From Limnanthes douglasii subsp. nivea (Eukaryota; Streptophyta; Magnoliopsida; Brassicales; Limnanthaceae), in the NCBI GenBank assembly GCA_036936605.1, contig JAUPFV010000001.1, positions 210,473,138 through 210,537,137 of the forward strand: 64,000 bases of DNA. The letters are read 5' to 3'. Below the pieces are notes generated by a model, which was not told the DNA's origin, searched no databases, and saw only the letters and a list, made by a program, of their open reading frames with translations. Below are positions 25,251 through 37,399 of the stretch, in pieces; position 1 is the stretch's first letter, and the number at the start of each line of letters is the position of its first letter. Made by a program: the position numbers and the translations under genes.

Positions 25251-26279
25251 TGACGAGAGTGGGAGCGTCGGTGATGTTTTATTTTAGACATATTTGATTT
25301 CTATACAAGATCAATAAATTTCTCATTCGATGAAAATGAAGAGCACCACTTGTGTCGAGACCAACGCCGTCTTCTTTAAACACTCTAACTTTTTCCAACT
25401 CAGAATCTTGGTAATGATTCCAAAAATCTATTATGAGCCTTCATACACTCTTCCTCGATGTTAATCTGTCGCACCTCTGATCTGAACCTCAAAGTTCTTA
25501 GACATACATTCCTAATCACACCCTGTTGGCTATCTCGATAGCATGAATAAGACAAACTTTATCATTATGCCTGAAGGGTATCCGACTCAAGTAGGCTGCT
25601 AGATCTTTACTGACTTTCGAGTCATATTGAAGCTTAGGCCTTATTGAGGTCTTCCATACTTTAAGTAGTCTAATATGAGTAACTCGTAACTTCTATTCAT
25701 GAATTTGGAAAAACAATTTCGGATATCAGCCTCTTCCCACAAACAACACTACTAAAAAACTCGACCGTATCAATCTACTAGCTCGGCCAAATAAAACTAT
25801 TAATAAAAAATAATAAATACTTTCAAAAATAAAAAGTTGTCAAGCTAAAAATATAATATTGTACGATAAAACTTTATATAACAGCATAAATAGACGTGTA
25901 AGACATAAACCACCTGAGTCCCATTAATACATAATATTGTATGTAGGTTGTTCTTATATATTTTATTTGGACGTAATTAGTTATCAATCCAAAATCAGAA
26001 GATTATATAAAAAAATTAATTATATTTGATTTTATTTAATATTAAATACAATTTAAAGATGCAATGTAAATTAATTATTTTCAATAATTTTTACAAATAA
26101 ATATTATGTTTCAAATATAAAAAAAAATCCCTATAATATAATGCTTGGTCTAACTTTTTTAATGAAACTAAAGTCATTCATATGGCCAGAACTTGTTCTT
26201 ACCATACTCATTTCTATTAGTCAAGATAGATTAAGTGCTAAAAAAAGTTTTAAATTTCTTAACATGTGGACTATAAACA
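25251..26279. other. No gene recognised; gag leader then AT-rich spacer
   Basis: 25250-25750 may be the 5' part of the gypsy remnant on its left (minus strand, MMAKLG-like start near 25250). From 25800 the sequence is very AT-rich. Confidence 0.4.
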
Positions 26280-26329
26280 ATGATTTTCTAAATTTTGTTG
26301 AAAATAATTGAAACCATAACTTGAATGGC

Positions 26330-27680
26330 TTTCCTCTCTTTGTTTTCTGGCAAGAGCTAAGTTTACTTAAGCATGCTCTTAAAGAATGGAATAAAACTCA
26401 CTTTGGTAATAATATTTGATAAGGTGCATGATTCGGAGGATAATGTTAAAAGGCTAGAAATCAAGAACCAAGAGTCTAACAACTTAGAGTCTAACATTGA
26501 GCTATCTAAAGTCAATTATACCCTCATTCAAGCATTAAATATGGAGGAATCATTCTTGTATCAAAAGTGTTATACCAATTGGCTCAAAGATGGGGACAGG
26601 GATACCAAAGTGTTCCACAGTTATGTTAACAAGAGGAGAAGAAAGAACAACATTCCTAGCATTAAAGTGGGAGATTATTGGATTCTAGACAATAATCTAA
26701 TTGGTCAATCAGTTGCATCATACTTCAAATAAATACTAATTGACCAGCCTTCCGCTAGAAAAGAAGAGGAAGATATCTATATGCATAATTTTATCTTTGA
26801 TAACATTCCTAACTTGATTACTAAGGAGGACAATGATTTTTTTATGGCCAACCCAATTGAAAAAGAAATTCATGATATTATTACTAACCTTAATCCCTCA
26901 AGTGTTGCAGATACGGATGGATTTAAAAACTTCTTCTTCAAGACATGTTGGAACATCATCAAGAAGGACCTATAGCTTGCAATGTATTTATTTTTGCTTG
27001 GCCATAAAATACCTCAAGGTATAATGGCCACATGTTTGTGTTTCATCCCAAAATATACAAATGCTACAAATTAGAAAGATTTTAGGCCAATTAGTCTGTG
27101 TAGCCAATTAAATAGAATCATGTCAAAAATTATTAACCAGTGACTACTCAATTTGTTACCCAAAAATATTTCTATTGTTCAAGGTGCATATGTGTCTAAT
27201 AAATCAATCCATGATAACATTTTAATAGTTAAAGAGCTTATATATTACCTTAATAGAAAAAAAACTAGCAATATAATGATTCAAGTGGATATGTCCTAAA
27301 GCTTTCGATAAATTGTCCCATAGATTCATATCTAAAGTTCTTCTTGTATTCTATTTTTCTCTGTAATCTGTTAGACTTATTAACAACCTTATCAGTTATG
27401 TTTTTGTATTTATACTCATTAATGGATATGTTGTTGATTACTTAATACCAAAAGAGGCATGAGACAGAAGATCCTCTTTCCCCAAGTCTTTTCATTATGG
27501 CTGAAGAAGTTCTTATTAGAGGCATGTATAAGTTGTTTGAATCTAATAAGTCTATGCAATTTTCTTCTAGAAGTGACCTTATGATTCCTTGTCTGGTGTT
27601 TGCTAATGATATTCTTATTTTCACTAATAGTAATGAGAATACTATTGATAAGCTTGGTAAATTTCTTTAGATTCACCAAG
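26330..27680 (+). pseudogene. LINE reverse transcriptase, broken
   Basis: The open piece 26373-26732 reads EESFLYQKCYTNWLKDGDRDTKVFHSYVNKRRRKN in parts, the conserved stretch before LINE RT. 26781-26975 reads EIHDIITNLNPSSVADTDGF, a degenerate form of the PGPDGF box, followed by an FRPISLC box near 27085 and an AFDKLSH box near 27300. The catalytic box near 27599-27625 reads FANDILIF where LINE RTs have FADD, so one catalytic Asp is lost. Several stops and shifts separate the pieces. Confidence 0.8.
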
Positions 27681-28579
27681 ATGTTTCAGGTTAAGTCATA
27701 AACAAGGACAATACCAAAATCAGCATGCCTTCAAGGTTAAATAACACCAGAATTACATCTCTTACCAATCAAATAGTAATAAGGCCATCAATTACAGCAC
27801 TCCCCTCCTATCAATTTGGATGACAACATGGACAACACTTGATTCAGACATGAAAAAATGGAGGTTTTCTGAATTGATAACTCATGGAAAAACAACAAGT
27901 TCAAAGGCTTCATGTCTCAAACTAGTATAGACCTTATTCACTCCACTATAATCAATTCTACCATGGAGGACTCTATAATCTAGAAGCTATCCAAAGACTT
28001 GAAGTTCAACACAAAAGAAATATAGGATCATATAAGACATCACCACAATAAGTCTAAGCGTTTTAGCAAAATCTAGAATTCCATTACACCGAGAAAATTT
28101 TCATTCTTATCATAGAAACTCCTACTTAATTATATTATTATTATGATTCTATCATGCAGAAAAAAAAAAACTTAGTAACAGTTTCTAAGTGTCAATTCTG
28201 TGAATTTATTGAATCTCATAACCACTTGTTCATATCTTGTAGCTTTGTTTGGTCTATATGGAGTTATTTTGCATAATTATTCAAAATTAACATCAGAAAC
28301 TTCATGAACATAGCTCATATGGCCATGACCTGGTTTTGATCGATTTTCAAGGAGGTTCATGCTAGAACTACCATTCCTCCGATAATTAGTTAGGCCAAAA
28401 ATAATTATAAGTTTAAAGGCAAAGTGTACAACACAAAATACACTATCAATTATATTAAGTATATTATTTTTAGCTTAGACAACTCTAACATTCTCAGGGC
28501 CAAGCATTAAAGTAAGAATGCTTATGCAGCAAATGAAATATGTTATTTAACTTAAATTACCTCCAAGAGTAAGCCTTCT

Positions 28580-29093
28580 TACTTAAAATGGAATCCTTCA
28601 ACTCCAGGTAGACTTAAGCTCAATACTGATGCGTATTGCCTTCATAATGGTGACTCGAGTGGTCGAATCCTCATCAGAAACAACTTCGGTGACATTGTAT
28701 TGGGTTCCAGCAATCTCTATGGCAAGTTAAGTCATGTTATGGCTGAATCCACAACTCTTCTAGATGGCCTTTGCACCTGCAAAAAGAAAGGTTGGTCAAA
28801 TGTTAACGTGTAAACAGACTTTCAAATTCTAGTATACCTTTTAACTCATGGTAACTATCATTGGCCTATCCAATCTATTTTAACCTGTTGTAGAAAACTT
28901 ATCTCATCAACAATGGTGATTTCTCACATTTTAAGGGACCAAAATAAAGTAACTATATGGCTTGGTAAATGGACCCTCAAATGTAAAACAAAAAAGAAAT
29001 TTAATAAATTTCAGGCTCCTCCGCATTTGAGTGTCATCACGCTCCTGGAAAGCCTGGGTTTTGGTTACATTTGTAATAATCTTGATTCGGCTT
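28580..29093 (+). pseudogene. LINE C-terminal RNase H, broken
   Basis: Reads a KLNTDAYCLHNGDSSG-like start near 28615 (the D of TDG retained, the G lost), then AESTTLLDGL near 28745 with the catalytic Glu, a TDFQILVYLL box near 28815 and HILRDQNKVT near 28925 in the final frame 28913-29095. This RVT_3 domain removes RNA from hybrids in intact plant L1 elements. At least one internal stop is present. Confidence 0.75.
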
Positions 29094-29945
29094 AACAGCT
29101 AGATGTCTTTAGATTTTCTATCTAGCTTATAAGCCTTGCGATTATCAGCTTTAGGCTCTGGTTTTAGTAATTCTTTCTTTTGATTTAAGTAGAAAGCATA
29201 CCTTATTTCTTCTGGTTAAGTCGATGGCAGTGTGGCTTCTCATTCCAATCCTTTAGTAAAGTTCTTTCTGGTCTTCCCAAGCTGAGATAATTGATATTTG
29301 TTTGTTTTTAAAATAGATTTCTCAAATTGCCTGAGTCTAATGTCCATGTTATTTCTTCTTGGAAAAACTATCTTTTGATATTCTCATTCTTCTTTCAACG
29401 TTGACCGGTCTAACTCAAAGCAGCAAACTATACCTTTACAATCGATTCCGTAAAAAAAATTCATTACATGTAACAAAAAAGAAAACATACGAGAATGAAT
29501 AACTTTGCTGGTTTAAGATTGAAGTTCGCTAAAAATATTCAGTCCCGTTAGAATAAAAAATCAGAATCTAAAATTATATCATATTCTTCGTCTTATAGAT
29601 CTATCAATTGTTTAGCTTTACTCCCATCTTTGTGACTCTCCATGCCTAAATTTAGTTCAATTGTATTTATTTCGCATTTTTCGTTTAGGTTTGACAATTG
29701 TAGACCCAATTCCGCCCCTTCTTAAGGCCGTAAATTGTTCCCCAGTTCAAATTATTTGTTTAAAAAACATACCAATTTTTTATTTTTATATAAAATTATA
29801 TTTAAATTAAAAGTAAATATATTATTATTATTTTATACGGTCTAAGCTAATGTATAATATACGGACAAGATTGATTATACTAACACTTTTTTACCTACCA
29901 TCCAAATATAAATGTTTTTATTATATTTTACAAAGAGTTTTGGTT
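29094..29945. other. No gene recognised
   Basis: Probably includes the LINE 3' untranslated region up to about 29300, then ordinary AT-rich sequence. Confidence 0.4.
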
Positions 29946-30695
29946 AGGGATGACAATGGTCGGGTTCGGACCGACCCGTTTGTGTCCGTTTTTTTTACTC
30001 GAACCCAAACCCGGTCCGACTCGCAACGGATTTAATATTTTCGAACCCGAGTCTGTTCCGTTTATATTCGCGGGTCAGCCCGACCTGACCCACAAACATT
30101 GTTTTTACTATTCGGGTTGACCAAACCGGTCGGATCGGATCCAAACCTGTTTAAATTTGACTTTATTTTTAATTTAAAATAAAAATTTAAGACATACATT
30201 TTTAAACCAACATAACTAAAACACAAAAAATATCGAAAGAAATATAAAAGTTAGAAATTAAGATTTGGAGTATTTATAGGCGAAGATCTGAAGAAATATA
30301 TTTATACTTTTATGGAATTAGTTTATGAAAAAATAATATAATTAATAAATATATTATTGAATCTAAAAATAAAATAATAATTATTATATATATAAGTAAA
30401 ATAATAATTATTCAAAGACGATATATTATTGGTATATATATATATATTACTAATTAGTAAGTATATTTATTTTAGTTATATTTTACAAATTTATAATTAT
30501 TTTTACTATATTTTTATTTTTTATATAGTTTATATTTGTGGACCGGGTCGGTTGGACAAATTAAAAATCCACACCCGACCTGATCCATTTACGGGTCGTA
30601 TATCCATACGTACTCCATTAAATATTCGGATGGAACAAAACTCGACCGGATCCGATCGGTTTGAACCGGTTCGGACCAACATTACCACCCGTAGT
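29946..30695. mobile_element. Candidate non-autonomous DNA transposon with GC-rich ends
   Basis: Two islands rich in CGGGT, CCGACC and CGGTTCGG (29946-30140 and 30540-30695) flank a very AT-rich core. The left end starts GGGATGACAATGGTCGGGTT and the right end, reverse complemented, starts GGGTGGTAATGTTGGTCCGA, so they form an imperfect inverted repeat. Such GATGGCAATGGGTCGGG-like ends recur in plant hAT-type and related small elements. I could not find a clean target duplication, so the class is a guess. Confidence 0.45.
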
Positions 30696-33199
30696 TTCGT
30701 TGTTAGCTCGATTAAATTAACCAGAAAATGTTCTGCATAGTATTGAATTATACCACTAACGGGAGACCATCCATAGATACATTAATATAGTATTCAGTGC
30801 ATTTATTTTTATACATCTCCAATCTTAGGTAAGCAACCATTATTTTCAACGAAGGGAGAAAATGATTTTTCGGTTGGGGTCATTTGTATATACCCACTAG
30901 CTTTTCTCTTGAAATTATTTTGATTTCTTTATTTCTTACTCATCAATCATCATCGTTATTGATATATTATATCGGAGAAATATATGTTTGGTTGGAGACT
31001 TAATATATGAGAGAAAATCTACCATCATTAATTTTTTAGGTGATCTCGTTCAATTGACATAAATGAATATTGGCTTTTTATGAATATATTTTTTCATCTG
31101 CTAACATAATTCTAATCCATACAAAATAGAATTATTAATTAATATTTAGTCAATTTTTTAATTTATTATTTAATATATAAAATTGGTAAACTACAAATAA
31201 ATAGGTAGATTAATAGATTTTAATTCTTTTTGTTTTGAAGCTATAATGTATCGTTTTGCACGTCGCATGTTTTTTGACGAAATCTTTTTTCGAAAAAACC
31301 ATTAATTAATCTAATTTTGTTCGTCCTAAAAAACAAAGTCGATAAGTACTTTCGAATTTTTTTTCGAATTTCGCTTTGAAGATACGAATTTTTTAAAAAA
31401 TAAAATAAAAATAAAAAGTAAAAAAAGAGAATGTTTGGTTCAAAAAAGGAGAAGTGTTTACGTCGCTGCTGATGAAACGTGAGTGTTTTAGATATTATTA
31501 AAAAAATGGATATATAGATTGAATTGTACGTAAAATAAGTATTAGATAGGTAATATGAAATTTGAAATACTAAATCACAGTAAAAATTAGTTTTAGGTAT
31601 CTTTGGTGACTTTTCCGTCTAAATTGGGAATACAAAATTCACAACCAAAAAAAATTTACAATACAGTTCGTACATCAACCTATAGTTGGATGGTTAAAGT
31701 TAATAATTACATAAATATAAAATCTTCGGCCATTCTTTTATCTTTTGATTTGTCGTTATGGATAAGTTTTCTATCTCGGAGAAGCTCATTAGCTGGAATA
31801 CTCCTTAATGATTGTGTATTGTATACTTTGTGTGATGAACCCATCAATTACCCATCAATTATTTATTTCACTAGTGTGTTTATATTCATCATATCTGGGT
31901 TGATATTATGGTAGCTTCGAATTGACCTTCTTTTATATACCACCACATTTCGCATGTATGTCATGGTGCAGTGATGTATCGTGTTTGTCGGAAGAACAAC
32001 TCAATAAAATTTTGCTCTCCTCTCATCTTCACTTTTGACGTGTCCACCGTGTGCATTTTAACATTCAGTTTAGATTCCTTATATCCAAGGTGGTCTAACC
32101 GATGTAATCATGTGTTCAGTTATTCACTAAATTTGTTTATGCATGTTCATTTCCACTTTTGTGGATGCTTCAGTTGATTTTTGCTTGTGTTGGCTCTCTT
32201 CTCGTGGAGATTCAGTCGGATCTCTCGTTTTTTTTCCTTCCGTTTTTGTTTTGCGGCCAGCTTCTAACTTCTCTTTCATTTGTGGAAGCTTTGTTGTTGT
32301 GCAATTTTATTTTTTGGACTATCAATATACAACTTTTTGTGTATTTCTTACTTTTCTTGTGTCTTTGTTTTTGGTGATGTTCATATGTTTCTCGATAATT
32401 TTGTTTGTTCTTTGACCTATCCTTTATGGGATCATTGTATATTACGTATTTTAAACTGACTATTAAGTCCAACGACAATTTTCATATAACTATTTTTTAT
32501 AACATATCAATCATCCGACTTATACCCCTTCATATATAACAATAATTTTATTTAATTTAACATTTTATTTTAAAAAATAGTTTTGAATTTATTATTTTAA
32601 AATATAAAAGTTTTATTTTATTAGGTTAGATTTATAGTGCCTCTAAATATTTTTATATCTTTTTTTAGTTTCAATTTTTTTTTCATATTATATTATTAGT
32701 ATTTTACTTATATTTATTGTTTCGTCGAATGATTATTCTTTAACTATAATTTAATTATTTACTTTTATTTAATTATAGGAATTAAGATAGTTTTCTCTTA
32801 AAATCAATCAATGTTTTACAGCTCTAGATCTAATATTCTAATCTGTTGTTTAGCTTATGTTTTCGATTTAATAATCTTTATGAATGGATCTTTAAACAAT
32901 GTTACAAATGTTTGGAAATTTCTTTCTCACTATCAAAATGTTTCACGTCAAACAATCTCCAATTCCAAATCAAATTTATAACTCATAAGAAAATAGACAT
33001 TACAAGAATAACTTCAATAAATAACATCACTTGATTTAAACAATTTACCCTTCTCTTAAAGTATTTAAGAATTTTCATTCATCCTAGTAATAGAGTATAT
33101 TACTTTGATGATACTATCACCAAAATCAGGAAAACAAATCATAGAATGGGACTGTATAAATTTATCTTTTCGTGGCGGGATGGTCTTAATACAATTTTT
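30696..33199. other. No gene recognised
   Basis: 31603-31914 and 32143-32415 hold open frames whose hydrophobic translations follow from T-rich DNA. None has a start context, domain or partner that I can defend. The stretch 32150-32420 is pyrimidine-rich on the plus strand. Confidence 0.4.
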
Positions 33200-33805
33200 T
33201 ATTAACGACAATCCCTTCCTACTACATACAATCATATTGCCTCCCAAAAACTCTAATTGACAGAATCAACATAATTTTAAACAAATTCGTTTGGGGCTCA
33301 AAAGAAGAAAAAAATGTGATGTTCTGGTCTAATGTGCCCTCAATTTGGAAATCTTTTGCTGAATTTAGTTTTAATTTCATGAATATAATCGATATTGAAA
33401 ACACATACTCATGTAAACTATGGTTTACATTCAGAAACCACCAAATCATATAGGCCAAACCGATGCATTCAATTTATTACCCAAACCTTCACCATTTGCA
33501 AATCAACAAAAGACCAAAAGATTGAAGGACCTCGAAAAGGCTTCTTGCAAAAAAATTGCAAAGCCTTTTATTTTTTGGCAAATAGGTAATGGTAATTTTG
33601 TTTTTTTTGTTGGAGAGATGGAGTCACACTATCCCTCTTACTATTCTTCCTGATGGAGACAATATGTGGTATAATAGTAAAAAAATTAACATATTTTAGG
33701 AAAACAATGCTTGAAACATAAGAAACTTAAAGAGAATGTAACTTCAACTGATATTAGTAGGATAACAAAATTCATCTTACATGTAGATAAACCAAATAAT
33801 ATAAA

Positions 33806-34006
33806 ATGAATATCTCTCTATCAGGTCAATTTAACTTCAAAGATACCTTTGAGAAAACAAAAACAAAAGAACCACCAACCATTATCCATAACAAGATTTG
33901 GAACTCTGTTTCTCCAAAGAAGTGCTCTTTCACTCTTTGGAGAACTCTTAAAGGTCTAATTTCAGTTGATTCAATTCTTCAACAAAATAATTTTAAATTG
34001 CTTTAA
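33806..34006 (+). pseudogene. LINE zinc-binding RT-associated domain fragment
   Basis: Reads IIHNKIWNSVSPKKCSFTLWRTLKGLISVDSIL, the zf-RVT pattern W....P.K...F.W that lies between RT and RNase H in plant LINEs. The later Cys/His residues are out of frame. Confidence 0.7.
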
Positions 34007-34324
34007 AATATCAGTTCTATAACAATATCAAAACAATACATGATCTCTTTGTCAATTGTCATATCAATTTTGAAGTATGGAAACATTTCTCAAGTCTATT
34101 TGGACTATTTATTGAGAGCCATATAACATTCCCCACCATATAAATATCTGGTTTTCATCTACTAACAAAGAATCTCAAATCAAAACAATTATTCATGTTA
34201 TTATCACTTTGAGTATCTGGAATGACATAAACCAAATATAATAATATATCTATTTCATCTTAAGAAATAATCAACAATATTATGAATATGTTATTTAAAC
34301 TAGACTGATCTAATCAAAGAAAAT

Positions 34325-34904
34325 ATGGTTAAAGACTTCAAAACAGCCAAATTTCTAAATTGTCTCAACCTTTCTACTAATAGAAACATTGATTTATATG
34401 TTAAATGGCACCCACCTTTAGGAAATCGTCTCAAATTAAACTCTGATGGAGCCTGTATACTTAATGGTGAAGCAAGTGGTGGTTTTCTACTTAGAGATTC
34501 AAAAGGTATTATAATTTCTTCAGAGGTTATATAGGAAGAAATATCTCATTATTGTTAAAAATAGAGTGTTACTTGATGGTTTTATGTTATGTAATAATCT
34601 TGGTTATACTCAGGTTGATATAGATATAGACTGAAAGATACTGTTTGATTCATTGGAATATAGTTATACTCTATGGTTCCTCTCTCTTATTGTTGCTTGC
34701 ATCTGTAAACTTATAACTCCCACAATGTCTCTGAGATTGATTTTCATAGACCAAAACTTTGCAACACACTGGCTTGCAAAATTTTGTCTCAAAGAAAAAG
34801 CCAATTGTAATATAACTCAAGTTGATGCTCCTCCACAACTTAGAGCTATAATATTCTTGGAAAGTCTAAACTTGGGATACTTGAGACTAAATTATTATAC
34901 TTAG
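34325..34904 (+). pseudogene. LINE RNase H, two broken pieces
   Basis: First piece (34325-34534): VKWHPPLGNRLKLNSDGACILNGEASGGFLLRDSKG, with the catalytic Asp in SDGA. Second piece (34653-34904): FIDQNFATHWLAKFCLKEK and ending with FLESLNLGYLRL, the usual C-terminal signature. A frame change and stop at about 34535-34650 separate them and remove the Glu and second Asp boxes. Confidence 0.75.
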
Positions 34905-35434
34905 TGTTTTACTGTTAATTTTATTACTCAACTTTGTACTTTACTTTACAAGTGATAATGGTAAGCAAGTAATCAAAACTTGACCTACAAACTTGGATTT
35001 CAATGGAGGTTATATAAATATCTACTTCAGCTGGAACGTGACCTAGAGAAGATGAATCCCCGGTGTTGTTTCCTCAACTTGAGATTACTCCCAGCAACAT
35101 AAAGAGAAGGATAATCAAGGTTTGGAGGAGAAGATTCTTCGTTAAAGAGCCACAAGTAGAGTTTCAATTCAAACAATCTGAGAAACATACTTCTTTTGCT
35201 TCATTAGGGCACAAATTCAATACTAGAATCGGCTCTAATAGTTAAAAGACTCAAAAATGCTTTAATTAATGGTCTACTTCAGTATGCTTATAAAATCTAA
35301 AACTTGTTCTTTAGAGCTAACTTGTATTTTCTTTCAAGATTTACCCTGTAATACCAGCTACAAGCATTTAGATTTATGTACCACTTTTGTCTTCGTAGCT
35401 TCTTAATAAAATCTTTGTTTTGATAAAAAAAAAA

Positions 35435-36126
35435 TTACTTTTATTTGTGTTCAACATTAAATTTTTTCATTTAAATATTAATTAGTCATGAATTACTATT
35501 TTTTAAAATAAAACTAAATTTATTATAAACATTTCAAATTACAGTGTTAAGTTTTTTAACTTTTATTTACTAGAACTATATTCGTTGTTTTTATTGTACT
35601 CTTTTATGATTTTTTATGTAGGTCATTCAATCTTTAAATACATCGAATATCACAAACCAGTCAGCTATTGCAACCATCTCAAGGTAAGTGTCGATTTATT
35701 ATACTATGATAAAGATAGATTTTCACTTTTTGATACCCAAATCTTTGTTTGTGTGTTTTAAATTATATTTAGTATAGTTAGGAGTTTCTTATCAGCTATT
35801 TATTGGGTTTTGAGAATTTATTTGTCTAATGTATTTTGGCAGAAGTGGGTACGGTATTCGTTACACCAAGGAAAACAAACTAATTTAGGTGATTTATTTC
35901 ATGCATGCATCCACCTTTCTATATATATATATATGTGTGTTTATTTTCTTGCATTATTGAAGTTATAGTAGCTTTGGAAACAACAAAGCTTTTAACTCTC
36001 TCTTGAAGGTTTTAATTGTTTTTAGTTTTTCATAAGTCAACAATATATTGTAGAGTTTCAGGTCGCAAGGCTTCTAAACATTCGTCATACTAAGTAATAT
36101 TTTCTTTTTCCAAAATATATAATAAT
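35435..36126. other. No gene recognised
   Basis: AT-rich spacer between the LINE tail and the SINE. A short TA/TG repeat lies at about 35920-35940. Confidence 0.5.
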
Positions 36127-36138
36127 AAAAATAGTTAT

Positions 36139-36364
36139 TTTTTTTCGAAGGAAACCCGCAGCCGCTACTCAGAGTGCAATGAGTGCGCACAGGGTAAACC
36201 CTCAGTCTGACGCAATAGACTGCAAACCAACGCCAACTAACTCCAGAAGATAAACCACACAAGGTGACAGGCTCAGTCGAGAAAGCGTATGTAGAGGGAC
36301 TCGAGCTCATGACCTTTGATCACTAGGATACCATACTCAACCAACTCGGCCTACCCCTTGGGGC
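36139..36364 (-). mobile_element. tRNA-derived SINE (Au-like), with target duplications
   Basis: On the minus strand it begins with an RNA polymerase III A-box-like GGCCGAGTTGGTTGAGT (about 36351-36335) and a B-box-like AGCTCGAGTCCC (about 36308-36297). It then has the GGTTTACCCTGTGCGCACTC and GCGGCTGCGGGTTTCC blocks I associate with the plant Au SINE, and ends in an A run. AAAAATAGTTAT at 36127-36138 and AAAAATAGTCAT at 36365-36376 are the flanking target duplication with one mismatch. It encodes no protein and would have moved using LINE machinery; LINE remnants lie within 1 kb. The family name is from memory and needs a database match. Confidence 0.85.
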
Positions 36365-36834
36365 AAAAATAGTCATATTGTATTTTTTTTTCAGTTCAAT
36401 AATAGTAAACTTTTATAGCGAAAGTTTAAATTAGTAAAAAGACTATGACAGCTGGTAGAATATGGATTTTTCTAAAGATAAACCTGGTGTTCATAAGTTC
36501 ATTTTCAAAAACATAAAAAAATAGACACTGATTGAGTAGCCATAAAAAAAACAATTAAAAGAAACAGGAATTTTATCGATATTTAATTTAGAGTTAATTT
36601 ATTTATATGAGTGAATATAATTTATTAAATTATTTAAAAGTTTTTAAATTATTAATCTTATTCAAATTTTTTTAGTCTCTTTTATATTAATTTAATTAAA
36701 TTATAAGTTTTACAATTTGTTACAGTATATATATATATAAACCGACCATAATTTTTGTTGGGATATTAGAAGTGAATACTTAAGTGTTAGACTAATGGTT
36801 ACCTTTCAAGATACACATTAATGCAACTAGTATT

Positions 36835-37382
36835 TGTTGGAAATTATTTGATCGTTATGCTAATGATGTATGTAGTCGTAGTTATAATACGTTCCAATCA
36901 ATAAGTAATCATATTATTTATACAATTGAGAATTTGACTAATAGGTGAAAACCCATTATGGAGGTATATACGTAGAAATTGAGTTAAATTTGAGTCTAAT
37001 TAGAGAGTGAGCCCAAATATTAACAGTTTATTTGGTTGGACTAGACACACGAAACGAAACCCTAGTTTCTCTTGTATTTTCTCTTCTGCAAGTTTCACTT
37101 CAAGATCGATATACGATACAACTAGAGGGCTGTAAATCAATTCAAAATATAAATCAAGATTGAAAGGACTCAATTTATTCGTAGATCCAGTAAAATCACA
37201 AGAGCATGAGCAAGAAGGCAAAAAGCACGGAACAGACTTGTACAATCAATCATTGTTAGGATGAACAACTCGAGTAATAAGATTATTGTGCATTGTATTC
37301 CAGTAGTATAATCGATAGACACAAGGGATGATTCGTTATTTATGTGCAATAGAACTATTGAGAGATTCAATATATTCAATAA
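36835..37382 (+). repeat. 5' LTR of the copia element
   Basis: Starts TGTTGGAAATTATTTGATCG and shares many blocks with 42633-43355, such as AACCCATTATG, TTTCTCTTGTATT, GGATGAACAACT and ATCGATAGACACAAGGGAT. It ends two bases before the primer site. Confidence 0.8.
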
Positions 37383-37384
37383 TT

Positions 37385-37396
37385 TGGTATCAGAGC
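37385..37396 (+). other. Primer-binding site, initiator Met tRNA type
   Basis: TGGTATCAGAGC is the classic primer site of plant copia elements, complementary to the 3' end of initiator methionine tRNA. A degenerate copy (TGGTATTAGAGGC) follows the right LTR at 43358. Confidence 0.9.
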
Positions 37397-37399
37397 TAA

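Larger units (their letters stand above)
26280..29093 (+). mobile_element. L1-type LINE remnant
   Basis: ORF2-like reading in the order endonuclease-RT linker, RT, zinc-region debris, RNase H, which is the plant L1 arrangement. The frame changes many times. The endonuclease domain and ORF1 are missing, a 5' truncation typical of LINEs. The end of the RNase H frame at 29093 is a natural stop. I see no clear poly-A tail or target duplication, so the 3' boundary is uncertain. Confidence 0.8.
33200..35434 (+). mobile_element. Second L1-type LINE remnant with its 3' tail
   Basis: Plus-strand order: the RT-C-terminal linker near 33225-33330 (TLIDRINIILNKFVWGS), a zinc-type domain (33806-34006), RNase H pieces (34325-34904), an unassigned open stretch (35063-35245), and a 3' end at 35400-35434 reading TTTTGAT followed by A residues. 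An AATAAAATCTTTGTTTTGAT-like end plus poly-A is usual for plant LINEs. The 5' end is truncated. Amino-acid wording is similar to the LINE at 26280-29093 near the C terminus (FLESLNLGYL against LLESLGFGYI), so both belong to related families. Confidence 0.8.

Noticed and set aside
31603..32478. Host membrane-protein gene suggested by hydrophobic frames at 31603-31914 and 32143-32415
   Set aside because: The hydrophobicity follows from T-rich DNA. There is no domain, splice-supported extension or promoter that I could defend.
36250..36364. Functional tRNA gene
   Set aside because: A and B boxes are present, but the sequence does not fold into a tRNA and continues into a SINE body flanked by target duplications.
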